Shown in pieces: positions 13,570 to 22,695 of a stretch of 64,000 nt of DNA (positions within the stretch are counted from its first letter, which is position 1; each line of letters begins with the position of its first letter). Under the pieces are notes generated by a model. The model was not told the origin of the DNA and searched no databases. It worked only from the letters and a program-made list of their open reading frames with translations. Where the stretch lies: the NCBI RefSeq assembly GCF_004402215.1, contig NZ_SOEZ01000069.1, positions 1 through 64,000 on the forward strand, given 5' to 3'. Source of the stretch: Cryobacterium tagatosivorans. GTDB taxonomy: Bacteria > Actinomycetota > Actinomycetes > Actinomycetales > Microbacteriaceae. A program made the translations under genes and the position numbers.

Positions 13570-14328
13570 TTAGGGTGTGGTTGTGAGTGGTGTGGTTGTT
13601 GATGGGCTGAGCGCGCGGCCTGTCCCGGCCGCCTCCGACCGGCCGGACGGGCGGCGTGCCGGCTTGGCGCGCCGACGGATGACGTACTCGGCTACCGCGA
13701 GATTGATCACCCAGGCGGCCCCCATGAACACGGCTCGGGAGAGCTCGTCGGACGAGCCGAAGATGATCGATTGGGGGATGAGCACCAGGGCCTGGGTGCC
13801 GGCCCCCACTCCGATCGCGTAGCCGCGGGTCATCCACTCGCTGTGCCGGGCGAAGTCCCGGCGCACAATCCCGCGAATCCCCAGGCCGATGCTCGCCACC
13901 ATGGCGGATCCGAAGATCACCCGAAGGACCACGAGGATCTCGCCGTCTCCGGGCGGGTGCGGGTAGAAGACCGCCATCCACATGCCGGAGAGCGCGGCGA
14001 GCAGGCCGGCGGGAATGAGGAGGCGTCCGGCGAGGCGGTGCCAGCCGGCCCTGCGGCGACGCAGGGCCGGGACGAATTGGAACGCCCCGAGCAGACTGTA
14101 CACGGTCACGCTCACGATGTGCGTCACGACGGGCACGGGGGAGTCGAGGAACCGGGAGTTCTGCGGGGTGGCGACGGCCCCGCCGGTCAGCTCGGTGAGT
14201 CGCGCCGCCCCGGCGAGCACCGGGATGAGGGCGAGGAGGATCAAGCCGGTGGGCGCCAGCCACTGCCCTCGAGGACCCCTGCTTCGATTGCCGCGGGAAA
14301 GCCCGGCGGTCGAGCGGTCTTTCGTCAT
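13570..14328 (-). CDS. DUF2306-like integral membrane protein
   Basis: ATG 14328 (GAGGAG upstream) gives 252 residues with six or seven membrane helices, starting around PTGLILLALIPVLAGAARL, then VVTHIVSVTVYSLLGAFQFV, GRLLIPAGLLAALSGMWMAV and others. The pattern H...GAFQF...RRxGWHRLxGR is typical of DUF2306 (YozB-like) membrane proteins. Its start overlaps the upstream gene's stop (ATGA), so translation is coupled. It lies 14 nt before the oxidoreductase. A heme or quinone link is possible from conserved histidines but is not shown. Confidence 0.75.
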   Translation of the reverse strand: MTKDRSTAGLSRGNRSRGPRGQWLAPTGLILLALIPVLAGAARLTELTGGAVATPQNSRFLDSPVPVVTHIVSVTVYSLLGAFQFVPALRRRRAGWHRLAGRLLIPAGLLAALSGMWMAVFYPHPPGDGEILVVLRVIFGSAMVASIGLGIRGIVRRDFARHSEWMTRGYAIGVGAGTQALVLIPQSIIFGSSDELSRAVFMGAAWVINLAVAEYVIRRRAKPARRPSGRSEAAGTGRALSPSTTTPLTTTP

Positions 14329-14576
14329 GGTTGTCTGCTCCTCAAGACGTTTACCGAAATCAATGTCACGCCCAGGTTGCCGACACGTCGCAGCAGCCCG
14401 TGCAGCGCGGCTTGGTCGATGACCGGGCCCGTGAGGGTGGTCGTCCCATCGCTCTCGTTGGCAAGGGTGAAGCCCTCGAACCAGTCGCTCCAACTGTCAT
14501 CGAGCTGCCCCTGGAGGCGAATCTCGTACCGGCCCTGTCCGTCGTGCCCTCGTGGCATCGGGTGTCGTTCACTCAT
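14325..14576 (-). CDS. Conserved hypothetical 83-residue protein
   Basis: The protein contains GRYEIRLQGQLDDSWSDWFE, then DGTTTLTGPVIDQAALHGLL and RRVGNLGVTLISVNVL. This is a small alpha/beta family widespread in actinobacteria and chloroflexi, usually unannotated. GAGGAG precedes the start, and its stop overlaps the next gene by 4 nt. It has no signal or membrane segment. Such proteins often accompany regulators or transporters; the role is unknown. Confidence 0.7.
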   Translation of the reverse strand: MSERHPMPRGHDGQGRYEIRLQGQLDDSWSDWFEGFTLANESDGTTTLTGPVIDQAALHGLLRRVGNLGVTLISVNVLRSRQP

Positions 14577-14616
14577 CGCGCTCCTCCTCTCGCGTCGCCA
14601 GGGACATCCGTCGTGG

Positions 14617-15309
14617 TCAGATCGCCGGCGTCCGGTCGAGGCGGGAGGACTGCTGGTCGGATGTCGCCTCTGCTGCGTTCTTGCGCTGGTCCGACCACAG
14701 GGAGTAGCCGAGCCAGATCAAGGCCAGGCCCATGGGGATGGCGGCCATCCGTTCGAGGGTGTGCGGAAGCAGCGCACCGGCAACGGGCGTCACCGCCGCG
14801 GCGGCGATGAGGAGGATGCCGGCTCTGCGGGACAGGACGCGGGCGCGGAGGATGGCGATACCGAACAGGATGGCGCCGACGACGTAGACCCCGGCTCCGA
14901 CGAGGGGGAGCGCGGCGAGGGGGCCGAGGTCGGTCTCGGCCGGGTGCCGGCCGAACAGGCCGACGAAGTCCTCGGCGAGCTGCGGTGCGTCAACGGCAAT
15001 CAACGGCGCGATGAACGCCTCGGCGAAGACGAAGGCCGACTGCAGGATGAAGAAGAGTCCGAACAGCGCGTAGCCGACCAGGCCGAGCAGCCCGAACTGT
15101 CGCACCTGGCGAAGGTAGATGCCCGTGATGCCGATCATGCCGAGCACAGCCATGCCGAAGCTGAGGCTGTGCACGCTCACCCAGGCCTGGGTCGTGAGGG
15201 AGCCGACCTCGTCGGCGGGATGGATGAACTGGATGACGATGTAGATCAGCCCTGAGAGAGCGGCGGCGATGGCGGCCGCTCGCGTGAGGGTGGAAGTCGT
15301 GATGCGCAT
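14617..15309 (-). CDS. Integral membrane protein of unknown function
   Basis: A 230-residue protein with about six membrane helices: RAAAIAAALSGLIYIVIQFI, the helix starting HSLSFGMAVLGMIGITGIYL, then LGLVGYALFGLFFILQSAFV, VGAGVYVVGAILFGIAIL and two more. The N-terminus (MRITTSTLTRAAAIAA) suggests insertion without a cleaved signal. A GGAG sits upstream of the ATG. It is the first gene of the leftward operon and the one nearest the large regulator at 15451, which reads in the same direction and ends 141 nt upstream. I do not recognise a transport or enzyme motif. Confidence 0.7.
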   Translation of the reverse strand: MRITTSTLTRAAAIAAALSGLIYIVIQFIHPADEVGSLTTQAWVSVHSLSFGMAVLGMIGITGIYLRQVRQFGLLGLVGYALFGLFFILQSAFVFAEAFIAPLIAVDAPQLAEDFVGLFGRHPAETDLGPLAALPLVGAGVYVVGAILFGIAILRARVLSRRAGILLIAAAAVTPVAGALLPHTLERMAAIPMGLALIWLGYSLWSDQRKNAAEATSDQQSSRLDRTPAI

Positions 15310-15450
15310 TGTGGCTCCGATGTTCTGAGTTGCCCCAGGCGGATACCTGAGAACGACCCGAATCTACGGAGACATGTGGTGACGAGGCATCACCCTGTGT
15401 GGTGATCGATGTGGTGATTGTGCGCCCGGGAGCCTGAATCAAACGAGACG

Positions 15451-18156
15451 CTAGATCAAACCCAGCTCGGTGGCCCGGCCGACGGCCGCCGGGCGGCTGT
15501 TGACGTCGAGCTTGCCGAAGATGTGCCTGGTGTGGGTGCGCAGGGTGTTCAGCGACACGTACAGTTCCCGGGCGATTTGGGGGCCGCTGAGCTCGGTCGC
15601 CAGCAGCCGGAGCACGTGCAGTTCGCGTTCGCTCAGGGGGTCCGGGATGCCGCCGAGGCTGACCCCGTCGCCGGTGGTTTGCCGCATGGCCTGACGGAGC
15701 CGCCGAACATAGTCCGGGAGGATACCTGCGTCGGCGGTCGCACCGAGCAGCGCCGTCAGGGGCTCACCCTCGTCGGCGAAGATCCGCAGGTAGCCTTCCG
15801 GCTCGGCCAGGGCGAGCGCTCGCTGCAGCGGTTGGAGCGCCAGGGCAGTGCGACCCTGCGCCCCCAACGCCAGCGCCCGCAGGACGAGGATCTCGATCGC
15901 GCTTCCGGTGCGACCGCCTGCCTCCGCGGCCGCGAGAAGTCGGTCCAGCAGGCCGGCGGCCGCCTCGATTGCCCGGTCCCGCGGATCGGCCCTGTGCTGC
16001 GCGATCAGCAGCCTCGCCAGGGTGATGTGTTCGAACTCGCGCAGGTAGCTCAGGTCATCCGCGGCAGACAGGCCCCGCCCGCTGACCCAGGCCTCGGCGT
16101 CGGCGAGCCTCCCGTGCGCAATCCAGATCCGTGCCTTCATCGCGGAGATCGGGCGCACCTCGGGGAAGAACCCCCGCCGGTGCAGACCCACAGCCGTGGT
16201 GAGCAATTCGAGGGCGGCGTCGAGTTGTCCCTCGGCCTCCCGGAGACTCGCCATCGCAACGAACCATCGATGCCGATTCTCGTGCAACGAGGCGTGTTCG
16301 CCCAGGGCCTCGCTGGTCGCCAGGTGCTCCGCAGCGGCAGCCAGTTCGCCGCGCTCACGCAGCAACTCGCTGAGCCCGACGTGCAGGTCGGCCGTTGACT
16401 GCGGCGGAGGCTCGCCCTGCTCTGCCGCCTGCAGCAGAGCCTGCTCGTATGACCGCTGCGCTTCCCGCAACCGACCCAGCGGAATGAGCATGTCGGCCAG
16501 CACGATCGTGGTCCCCAGCGCATCCGCCACGTTGCCGGCCAGGAGCAGGCTGGTTCTGACCTCGCGGAAGGCCCTGACGCCGCCCTCGAGGTCGCCGGTC
16601 GCCCACGCTGCCAGCCCGAGGAAGCCGGCCGCCGCGCCTCGCCCGAGATGATCGGCGGGTTCTACGAGCTCCAGGGCGCGCTCGGCGTGTACCCGTATTT
16701 CGGCCACATTCCCGCGCGCCTGCGCAACGGCTGCCCGATACACGGCAATCATCACCGGGAGCATCCGCAGTTCCTCGCCGGCCGCCGAGTCGTGTGTGGG
16801 GGTGCCGTCATCGGCCGTGGTGGCCAGAGCCCTCTCGGCGACCCGCAATCGGGGTTCAACGGCCTCCACATCACCGGCGACGAGCGACGACCACGCGCAG
16901 TAGACGCCGAGCACGGGCCGGCGATCGATGACCTCATCCGGCAGGAGCGTCAACCAGCGCAGCAGCGTGGCATCCTGTCGGCTCTTGCGAACCACGGGAA
17001 TGGCCGCCTCGATCACTCTCGCCGCCCGGCCGAAATCCGCGGCCGCCAAAGCATGCGTGACGGCGTCCTCGGGGAGGTCATTGCGTTCGTACCACTCGCT
17101 GGCGAGAACGTGGAGTTCCGAAACGCGATCGGGCCGGTCCCGCAGCAACCGCGCGCGAAGAACATCCGCGAACAGGTGGTGATAGCGATACCACCGGCGC
17201 CGATCATCCAGCGGCACGACGAACAAGTTGTCGCGCTCGAGCGATTCCAGCATCTCGCTGCTCCCGGCCTGCCCGGTGACGGCGTCACAGAGGGGCCCGC
17301 TGAGCCTGTTCAGGACCGACGTGTGCAGCAGGAATTCGCGAACCTCATCAGGCTGACGCTGCAGCACCTCTTCGGCCAGATAGTCGAGCACGAAGCGGTT
17401 GCTCCCGGTGAAGCCCTCGATGAAACCGGAGACATCGGAGCGGTCCCGCATTGACAGGGCCGCCAGCTGGAGGCCCGCGATCCAGCCCTCCGTGCGCGCG
17501 TCGAGAGCGGCGACGTCGGCGGCCGAGAGATCCAGGTCCACCATCTTGCCCAGGAAGACCGCGGCTTCGTCCGGCGTGAAGCGGAGATCGGCGGCCCGCA
17601 ACTCGGTGAGCTCACCGCCGGCACGCAGGCGCGCAACGGGCAGAAGCGGATCGGAGCGGCTCGCGATGGCCAGGTGCAGGTTCGACGGGAGGTGATCGAG
17701 CAGGAAGACGACGGCGTCGCGGATCGATTCGTCCTCGATCAGCTGGAAGTCGTCGAGCACCAGGATGATCGCAGAGGAGCTCTGCGCGACGTCGTTGATC
17801 AGGGTCGTCAGCGCCGGGTCGAACGAGGTCCCCGGGAGGGCGAGCGCCTCTAAGCCGAGCGCGGGATCGGCCCGCTGCAGGGCGCTGACGAGGTAGGTGA
17901 GGAAGCGGGAAGGATCGTTGTCACCCTCGTCGAGCGACAGCCAGCCGACCCGCACCTGCGGGTCCCGTCGCCGGGCATCCGCAATCCACTCGCTGAGCAG
18001 CGTGGTCTTGCCGAAGCCGGCCGGGGCGGAGATGAGCGTGAGCTTTCGGCCGGAGTGGAGCCCCTCACGCAAACGCTCGACAAGGCGCGGTCGAGGAACT
18101 GCTCTGGGCCGAAGGACCGGGATGAAGAGCTTGGTGGCCAGAACCGGCATCGCCAT
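15451..18156 (-). CDS. MalT-like ATP-dependent LuxR-family regulator (LAL type)
   Basis: This 901-residue signal-integrating regulator starts MPVLATKLFIPVLRPRAVPR, the usual MalT-like opening. A STAND NTPase domain follows with Walker A APAGFGKTT (about residue 45) and Walker B ILVLDDFQ. A winged-helix region, a long TPR-like superhelix (about 330-800) that binds the inducer, and a C-terminal LuxR HTH (LSERELHVLRLLATELSGPQ, SLNTLRTHTRHIFGKL) complete it. Inducer and ATP drive oligomerisation on DNA. Its position just upstream of the 15309-12533 operon suggests that operon as target; this is inference. ATG 18156 and ATG 18150 are both possible starts. Confidence 0.9.
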   Translation of the reverse strand: MAMPVLATKLFIPVLRPRAVPRPRLVERLREGLHSGRKLTLISAPAGFGKTTLLSEWIADARRRDPQVRVGWLSLDEGDNDPSRFLTYLVSALQRADPALGLEALALPGTSFDPALTTLINDVAQSSSAIILVLDDFQLIEDESIRDAVVFLLDHLPSNLHLAIASRSDPLLPVARLRAGGELTELRAADLRFTPDEAAVFLGKMVDLDLSAADVAALDARTEGWIAGLQLAALSMRDRSDVSGFIEGFTGSNRFVLDYLAEEVLQRQPDEVREFLLHTSVLNRLSGPLCDAVTGQAGSSEMLESLERDNLFVVPLDDRRRWYRYHHLFADVLRARLLRDRPDRVSELHVLASEWYERNDLPEDAVTHALAAADFGRAARVIEAAIPVVRKSRQDATLLRWLTLLPDEVIDRRPVLGVYCAWSSLVAGDVEAVEPRLRVAERALATTADDGTPTHDSAAGEELRMLPVMIAVYRAAVAQARGNVAEIRVHAERALELVEPADHLGRGAAAGFLGLAAWATGDLEGGVRAFREVRTSLLLAGNVADALGTTIVLADMLIPLGRLREAQRSYEQALLQAAEQGEPPPQSTADLHVGLSELLRERGELAAAAEHLATSEALGEHASLHENRHRWFVAMASLREAEGQLDAALELLTTAVGLHRRGFFPEVRPISAMKARIWIAHGRLADAEAWVSGRGLSAADDLSYLREFEHITLARLLIAQHRADPRDRAIEAAAGLLDRLLAAAEAGGRTGSAIEILVLRALALGAQGRTALALQPLQRALALAEPEGYLRIFADEGEPLTALLGATADAGILPDYVRRLRQAMRQTTGDGVSLGGIPDPLSERELHVLRLLATELSGPQIARELYVSLNTLRTHTRHIFGKLDVNSRPAAVGRATELGLI

Positions 18157-18308
18157 GACCTCATCCTAGGGACTGACGGCCGGCTGGGCGGACTTATTCC
18201 CGCGCCGCCGCCGGCGTGGATCCAGGCGTTCCTACCTCACTCCCGCCGGCGGATTTCGCCCGGCAAGGATCGTGTCGCCTCCCACCCGGATGCCCCCGCC
18301 CGGCTGGG

Positions 18309-18320
18309 TAGCCTGAAACG
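18309..18320 (+). promoter_or_regulatory. -10 box of a leaderless alr transcript
   Basis: TAGCCT at 18309-18314 lies 6 nt before the GTG start of alr, with no Shine-Dalgarno between. The same TAGCCTGAA string precedes the leucine leader peptide (35641) and the DUF3515 gene. Confidence 0.55.
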
Positions 18321-19589
18321 GTGATCGCACCAGGCACCGCACCAGCCGCCGACCGCCTCCGTCCGCCCGAACGGGTGGCCGTGGTCGACCTCGACGCCAT
18401 CCGGAGCAACGTCCGACGCTTCGTGCGGGTCGCCGCTCCGGCCCGGCTGATGGCCGTGGTCAAGGCGGATGCCTACGGGCACGGCGCCGTTCCCGTCGCC
18501 ACGGCCGCGCTGGAGGCCGGGGCATCGTGGCTGGGGGTCGCCCACATCGAGGAGGCCCTGGCCTTGCGCGCCGCCGGGATCGACGCCCCGTTGCTGGCCT
18601 GGCTGCACACCCCGCAGAGCGACTTCGCCGGGGCGATCGCCGCCGGCATCGACCTCGGCAGCGCCGGCTGGGAACTCGGCCCGATCGCGGCAGTGGCGGT
18701 GGAGCAGGGGCAGGTCGCCCGCGTGCACCTGAAAATCGACACCGGCCTGGGCCGGAACGGCAGCCCGGCCGCCGACTGGGACGCCCTGCTCTCCGCGGCG
18801 ATGGCGCACCAGGCCGCCGGGCGCATCCGGGTCGTGGGAGTCTTCTCGCACCTGGCCGTTGCGGATGAACCGGACCGTCCGGAGACCGACGAGCAGCTCG
18901 CGGCCTTCCGCGAGTTCGTCGCGCTGGCCGAACGGGCCGGGGCGGCGGTCGAGGTCCGCCACCTCGCGAACACCCCGGCGACGCTGACCCGCCCCGACAC
19001 CCACTTCGACCTCGTGCGGGTGGGCCTCGGGCTGTATGGTTTGTCTCCGTTCGCCGGCACGGCGCCGTCGGCCCTGGGCCTGCGGCCGGCGATGACCCTC
19101 ACCAGCCTGGTCGCCCAGTGCAAGGACGTCCCGGCCGGGCAGGGCGTGTCCTACGGGCTCAGCTATCGCACCATGGGCCCGAGCGCGCTGGGCCTCATCC
19201 CGCTCGGCTACGCGGACGGGATCCCGCGGATCGCGACGGGCGGCCCGGTGCGCGTGAACGGGGTGACCTACCCGGTCGTGGGGCGGATCGCGATGGACCA
19301 GATGGTCATCGACCTCGGCGAGGCCGGCCTCGTGGCGTCCGGACGATCGGCGACCGGCGCCGAGGCCGTGCTGTTCGGCCCTGGCGACGACGGCGAACCC
19401 TCCGTCGACGAGTGGGCCGCCGCGGCCGGGACGAACAACTACGAGATCGTCACCCGGGTCAGCCCGCGGGTGCAGCGCCGGTATCTGAATGCATTCCCGG
19501 GCGCGGGGGACATCCGGCGACAGATGACGCTCGAATCCTCGACAGCTGTCGAGGACGGGCCGACCGCTCGCGCGGCGCGACCCGCATAA
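18321..19589 (+). CDS. alr: Alanine racemase
   Basis: A fold-type III PLP enzyme of 422 residues that interconverts L- and D-alanine for cell-wall synthesis or alanine catabolism. PLP-binding Lys48 lies in VVKADAYGHG, the substrate-side Tyr278 in GVSYGLSYRT, and the C-terminal beta domain is complete (GLIPLGYADGIPR, VGRIAMDQMVIDL, GTNNYEIVTR). The last 35 or so residues (after QRRYLNAFPG) are a variable tail that encodes a perfect palindrome at DNA level (19537-19554). It starts at GTG 18321 in a leaderless arrangement. With the permease and ald downstream it forms an alanine-use module, so a catabolic role is plausible; no second alr is visible in the window. Confidence 0.95.
   Translation: MIAPGTAPAADRLRPPERVAVVDLDAIRSNVRRFVRVAAPARLMAVVKADAYGHGAVPVATAALEAGASWLGVAHIEEALALRAAGIDAPLLAWLHTPQSDFAGAIAAGIDLGSAGWELGPIAAVAVEQGQVARVHLKIDTGLGRNGSPAADWDALLSAAMAHQAAGRIRVVGVFSHLAVADEPDRPETDEQLAAFREFVALAERAGAAVEVRHLANTPATLTRPDTHFDLVRVGLGLYGLSPFAGTAPSALGLRPAMTLTSLVAQCKDVPAGQGVSYGLSYRTMGPSALGLIPLGYADGIPRIATGGPVRVNGVTYPVVGRIAMDQMVIDLGEAGLVASGRSATGAEAVLFGPGDDGEPSVDEWAAAAGTNNYEIVTRVSPRVQRRYLNAFPGAGDIRRQMTLESSTAVEDGPTARAARPA
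19537..19554. promoter_or_regulatory. Perfect palindrome, candidate PucR/AdeR-type operator (site 1)
   Basis: CCTCGACAGCTGTCGAGG is an 18-bp perfect palindrome in the last codons of alr, about 260 bp before the permease gene. Its half-site CTCGACA with a 2-nt spacer recurs in the ald promoter region at 22680-22695. Confidence 0.45.
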
Positions 19590-19813
19590 CGGGCAGGTAA
19601 CGGGCGGATGCCGAGCGGATGCCGGGCGTTTGCCGGGCGGGCGGAGGAACCGAGGGCCTCTTCCGGGCTCCCGGGCCGGTAAAACGCTGACCTAGTCTCG
19701 TTACTTCAGAACCACCGTTGTACCGGCCCTCACACTCGTGATGGCCCCAACGCGGTTGACATGGTCGTCGTCTGCATGCGGCTTCGTTCAACTCGCGATG
19801 AGGAAGAAGCCCC

Positions 19814-21298
19814 ATGTCAGAACGCACGACCGCGGCAGCCGGAGCCACAAGCACCGCACCCGCAGCACAGATCCGCAGCGAAGAGCCCCACCTGGCCCGC
19901 TCGCTCAGCCGCCGCCACATCCAGATGCTCGCCATCGGCGGCACCATCGGAACCGGCCTCTTCATGGGCGCAGGCAAGACCATCTCGCTCGCCGGGCCGT
20001 CGGTGATCTTCGTCTACATGATCATCGGCTTCATGCTCTTCTTCGTGATGCGCGCCATGGGCGAGATCCTGCTCTCCAACCTCAACTACAAGTCGTTCAG
20101 CGACTTCGCCGGCGACCTGCTCGGCCCGTGGGCGAGCTTCTTCACCGGCTGGTCCTACTGGGCCTTCTGGGTGGTCACCGGTGTCGCCGACATCGTCGCC
20201 ATCTCCGGCTACGTCAATGTGCTCGCACCAGGGACGCCGCTCTGGATCCCCGCCCTGCTCACACCGGTCGTGCTGATCGTGCTCAACCTGCCGAGCGTCA
20301 AGGCCTTCGGCGAGGCCGAGTTCTGGTTCGCCCTGGTCAAGGTCCTCGCCATCCTGGCCCTCATCGCCACCGGCCTGGTCATGATCGCCACCCACTTCAC
20401 GTCCCCCTCCGGAGCCGTTGCCGGCTTCGAGAACATCTGGAACGACGGCGGGATGTTCCCGCACGGCGTCGCCGGCTTCGTGCTCGGCTTCCAGATCGCC
20501 ATCTTCGCCTTCGCCGGCATCGAGCTCGTGGGCACAGCGGCCGCCGAGACGAAGGACCCGGAGTCGAACCTGCCCCGCGCCATCAACACGATCCCGCTGC
20601 GACTGCTGCTCTTCTACGTGGGCGCCCTGGTCATCATCATGGCCGTCAACCCGTGGCGCACGATCGACCCGGGCAGCAGCCCGTTCATCGGCATGTTCAC
20701 CCTGGCCGGTCTCGGCATTGCGGCGATCGTCATCAACCTGGTGGTCCTCACCTCGGCCGCGTCCAGCGCCAACTCGGGCATCTACTCGACCTCGCGCATG
20801 GTCTACGGCCTCGCCCAGGACGGCAACGCCCCGAAGAAGTTCGGCAAGCTGAGCAGTCGCATGGTTCCCCGGAACGCGCTGCTGTTCTCCTGCATCTTCC
20901 TGCTGGCCGGGCTGGTGCTGCTCTACAGCGGTGACTCCTTCATGGGCGCCTTCACGCTCGTCACCTCGGTCGCGTCCGTGCTGACGATGTTCGTCTGGTC
21001 GATCATCATGGTCAGCTACATCGCCTTCCTCCGTCGTCGCCCGCAGCTGCACGCCGCATCGAAGTACAAGATGCCCGGCGCCCGGGTCATGCCCTGGGTC
21101 GTGCTGGGCTTTTTCGCCTTCATGCTCTGGGCCCTGGGCCAGGCGGAAGACACGCGCCTGGCGCTCATCGTTGCCCCGCTGTGGTTCCTCGGACTCGGTG
21201 CCGCCTGGTACTTCAACCGCCAGGCGCCGCTGCAGCAGGCACGGATCGCGGAGTGGAAGGCCGAGGCTCGCGCCGAGAAGGCCGCGCTCGCTAACTGA
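19814..21298 (+). CDS. cycA: D-serine/D-alanine/glycine permease, CycA-like
   Basis: A 494-residue APC-superfamily amino acid:proton symporter with 12 membrane helices. The N-terminal signature RSLSRRHIQMLAIGGTIGTG, then LFMGAGKTISLAGPSVIFVY and FSDFAGDLLGPWASFFTGWS, is that of the CycA/AnsP/GabP group. FAFAGIELVGTAAAETKDPE is the helix 6 region. The genes around it (alr before, ald and a PucR regulator after) point to alanine, D-alanine or glycine as substrate, so CycA is the best call; GabP- or AnsP-like specificity cannot be excluded. GAAGAAGCC precedes the ATG. A 63-bp hairpin element follows the stop codon. Confidence 0.85.
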   Translation: MSERTTAAAGATSTAPAAQIRSEEPHLARSLSRRHIQMLAIGGTIGTGLFMGAGKTISLAGPSVIFVYMIIGFMLFFVMRAMGEILLSNLNYKSFSDFAGDLLGPWASFFTGWSYWAFWVVTGVADIVAISGYVNVLAPGTPLWIPALLTPVVLIVLNLPSVKAFGEAEFWFALVKVLAILALIATGLVMIATHFTSPSGAVAGFENIWNDGGMFPHGVAGFVLGFQIAIFAFAGIELVGTAAAETKDPESNLPRAINTIPLRLLLFYVGALVIIMAVNPWRTIDPGSSPFIGMFTLAGLGIAAIVINLVVLTSAASSANSGIYSTSRMVYGLAQDGNAPKKFGKLSSRMVPRNALLFSCIFLLAGLVLLYSGDSFMGAFTLVTSVASVLTMFVWSIIMVSYIAFLRRRPQLHAASKYKMPGARVMPWVVLGFFAFMLWALGQAEDTRLALIVAPLWFLGLGAAWYFNRQAPLQQARIAEWKAEARAEKAALAN

Positions 21299-21312
21299 AG
21301 CACCCCACCCAT

Positions 21313-21375
21313 CGCCGAACCGTGAGTTTGGCACCTTCGTGGGGCCCGCGAAGGTGCCGAACTCACGGTTCGGCG
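21313..21375. repeat. 63-bp hairpin element, copy 1
   Basis: An inverted repeat with arms CGCCGAACCGTGAGTTTGGC and its near-perfect complement, and a GGGCCC-centred loop. It lies between the convergent ends of cycA and the PucR gene. Copies 2 and 3 are at 30923 and 55404 with identical length. No T tract follows, so it is not a classical terminator, but it could form a strong hairpin in either transcript. Confidence 0.8.
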
Positions 21376-21388
21376 CGCTGGAAGGCGC

Positions 21389-22615
21389 TCAGATGCGGGG
21401 GCGGCGGGACCAGCGATGGGCCTTCATCGCCAGGTGCAGCTCCAGCCGCACCTGGCCGGCCAGCGGATCCGCCCCGATCAGCGAGCGGATCCTGGCCAGC
21501 CGGTTGTAGATGCTGCTGCGGTGCAGATGCAGCTCGGAGGCGACCTCCTGCACGGAGCCGCCCGTGTCGTAGAGCAGCTCCAGCATCGGCAGGAGCTCCT
21601 GGTTCGCATCGAAGTCCTGCAGCTCGGCGAAGTAGACGGATTCCCCGGGGGAGAGGTTGCGGCTGCTCGCGGCGAGGAACTGGTACACGCCGATCCGCCG
21701 GTAGTCGGCGATGGAGCCCAGCCACCGGTCGACGGCGGCGGCCTGCACCGCCTTGCGGGACTGGGCATAGGCCTCGGGGAGCTTCCGCAGGTCGTGGAAC
21801 ACCTCGCTGACGCCCATCAGGGCGGGGCGCCGCGCGGTGCCGCCCCGCCGGGCCAGCTCGGCGCCGTACCGGCCGAGGATGTCGGCGTGGACCAGCTTGC
21901 CCGGCTGGTCCCGGAGAAGGACGACCGCGTGGGTCTCGGTCCCGGCGCTGAACCGGGCCGCGTCGATCCCGACGGTCGCCTGCAGCGCGGAGATCCTCTG
22001 CAGCAGGAGCCCGGCCGCGGGGTCGGCCGCGGCCTCGCGGACCTGGCCGCCGGCATCCGGTTGTTCCATAAGCGTGGCGAGGTGCCAGGGTCCGGTGGCG
22101 TGCACCTGCGGCCAGCCGGCGATGGCCTCCACGGCCGCCGCATCCCCGGCGCACGCCGCCAGGAACAGGGCCTCGCGCTGCCTCCGGTGTTCGGATTCGG
22201 CGGTGTTGGTGTCGAGCAGGAGCTCGGCGAGCCGGTCCAGCTGCGGACGGACGGCGGGGAGCGCGTCGAGGATCGCGGCGGGGGACTCGTCGCTGGACCC
22301 CTGCAGTGCCCAGAGGTACCCGACGCGGAAGCCGCGCACCATCAGCGGCACGCAGACCCGGCCGAGCATGCCGAGCGCCTCGTTCGCGGGAACGACGACG
22401 GGATGCACGGCGGTGGCGATGCCGTGCTGCAGCTGCCAGGCGCTGACGTCCGCGGGGACCTTCTTGCTGAGCAGGAAGTTCACCCGGACCCGGTCGGCGA
22501 GCGGCTGGTCGCGGCTGTAGGCGAGGAGCACCCCGCCCAGGTCTTCGAGCGACAGTGCGCGGTCCAGGCTGGTGGCGAGGGACTCGACCAGCTCCTCGAT
22601 ATCCGCGCTGTTCAT
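21389..22615 (-). CDS. PucR/CdaR-family regulator, AdeR-like
   Basis: This 408-residue protein has an N-terminal GAF-like sensory part, the PucR GGDEF-related middle domain and a C-terminal HTH_30 (LLPMLELLYDTGGSVQEVAS, then ELHLHRSSIYNRLARIRSLI). AdeR of Bacillus subtilis, a PucR-type activator, controls alanine dehydrogenase; this gene is divergent from ald by 263 bp, so an AdeR-like role is likely. The candidate binding sites are the CTCGACA palindromes at 22680 and 19537. It probably senses alanine. The start is ATG 22615. Assignment to the family is firm; the target is inference from position. Confidence 0.85.
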   Translation of the reverse strand: MNSADIEELVESLATSLDRALSLEDLGGVLLAYSRDQPLADRVRVNFLLSKKVPADVSAWQLQHGIATAVHPVVVPANEALGMLGRVCVPLMVRGFRVGYLWALQGSSDESPAAILDALPAVRPQLDRLAELLLDTNTAESEHRRQREALFLAACAGDAAAVEAIAGWPQVHATGPWHLATLMEQPDAGGQVREAAADPAAGLLLQRISALQATVGIDAARFSAGTETHAVVLLRDQPGKLVHADILGRYGAELARRGGTARRPALMGVSEVFHDLRKLPEAYAQSRKAVQAAAVDRWLGSIADYRRIGVYQFLAASSRNLSPGESVYFAELQDFDANQELLPMLELLYDTGGSVQEVASELHLHRSSIYNRLARIRSLIGADPLAGQVRLELHLAMKAHRWSRRPRI

Positions 22616-22679
22616 GGGCTAATGCTACGGCCCGGGCGAGGCTCGCAGCGGACACGAGGCGACGATTGGCGCCCGCCGG

Positions 22680-22695
22680 CTCGACATTTGTCGAG
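22680..22695. promoter_or_regulatory. Palindrome upstream of ald, candidate operator (site 2)
   Basis: CTCGACATTTGTCGAG consists of two perfect 7-bp arms (CTCGACA/TGTCGAG) with a TT spacer, in the 263-bp divergent region between the PucR regulator and ald. It has the same arms and spacing as the palindrome at 19538-19553 upstream of the permease. Confidence 0.55.

Noticed and set aside
12476-15255. Plus-strand open frames of 365 and 494 codons
   Set aside because: Shadows of the leftward oxidoreductase and membrane-protein genes; the real genes have ribosome binding sites, overlaps and family motifs.
19817-21334. 505-codon minus-strand open frame opposite the permease
   Set aside because: The plus strand encodes a complete CycA-like protein; the antisense protein is low-complexity and has no motif.
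21313-21375. Calling the 63-bp hairpin simply the cycA terminator
   Set aside because: The same sequence recurs at two other unrelated loci at fixed length and lacks a T tract, so a repeat element is the better description, although it may also terminate transcription.
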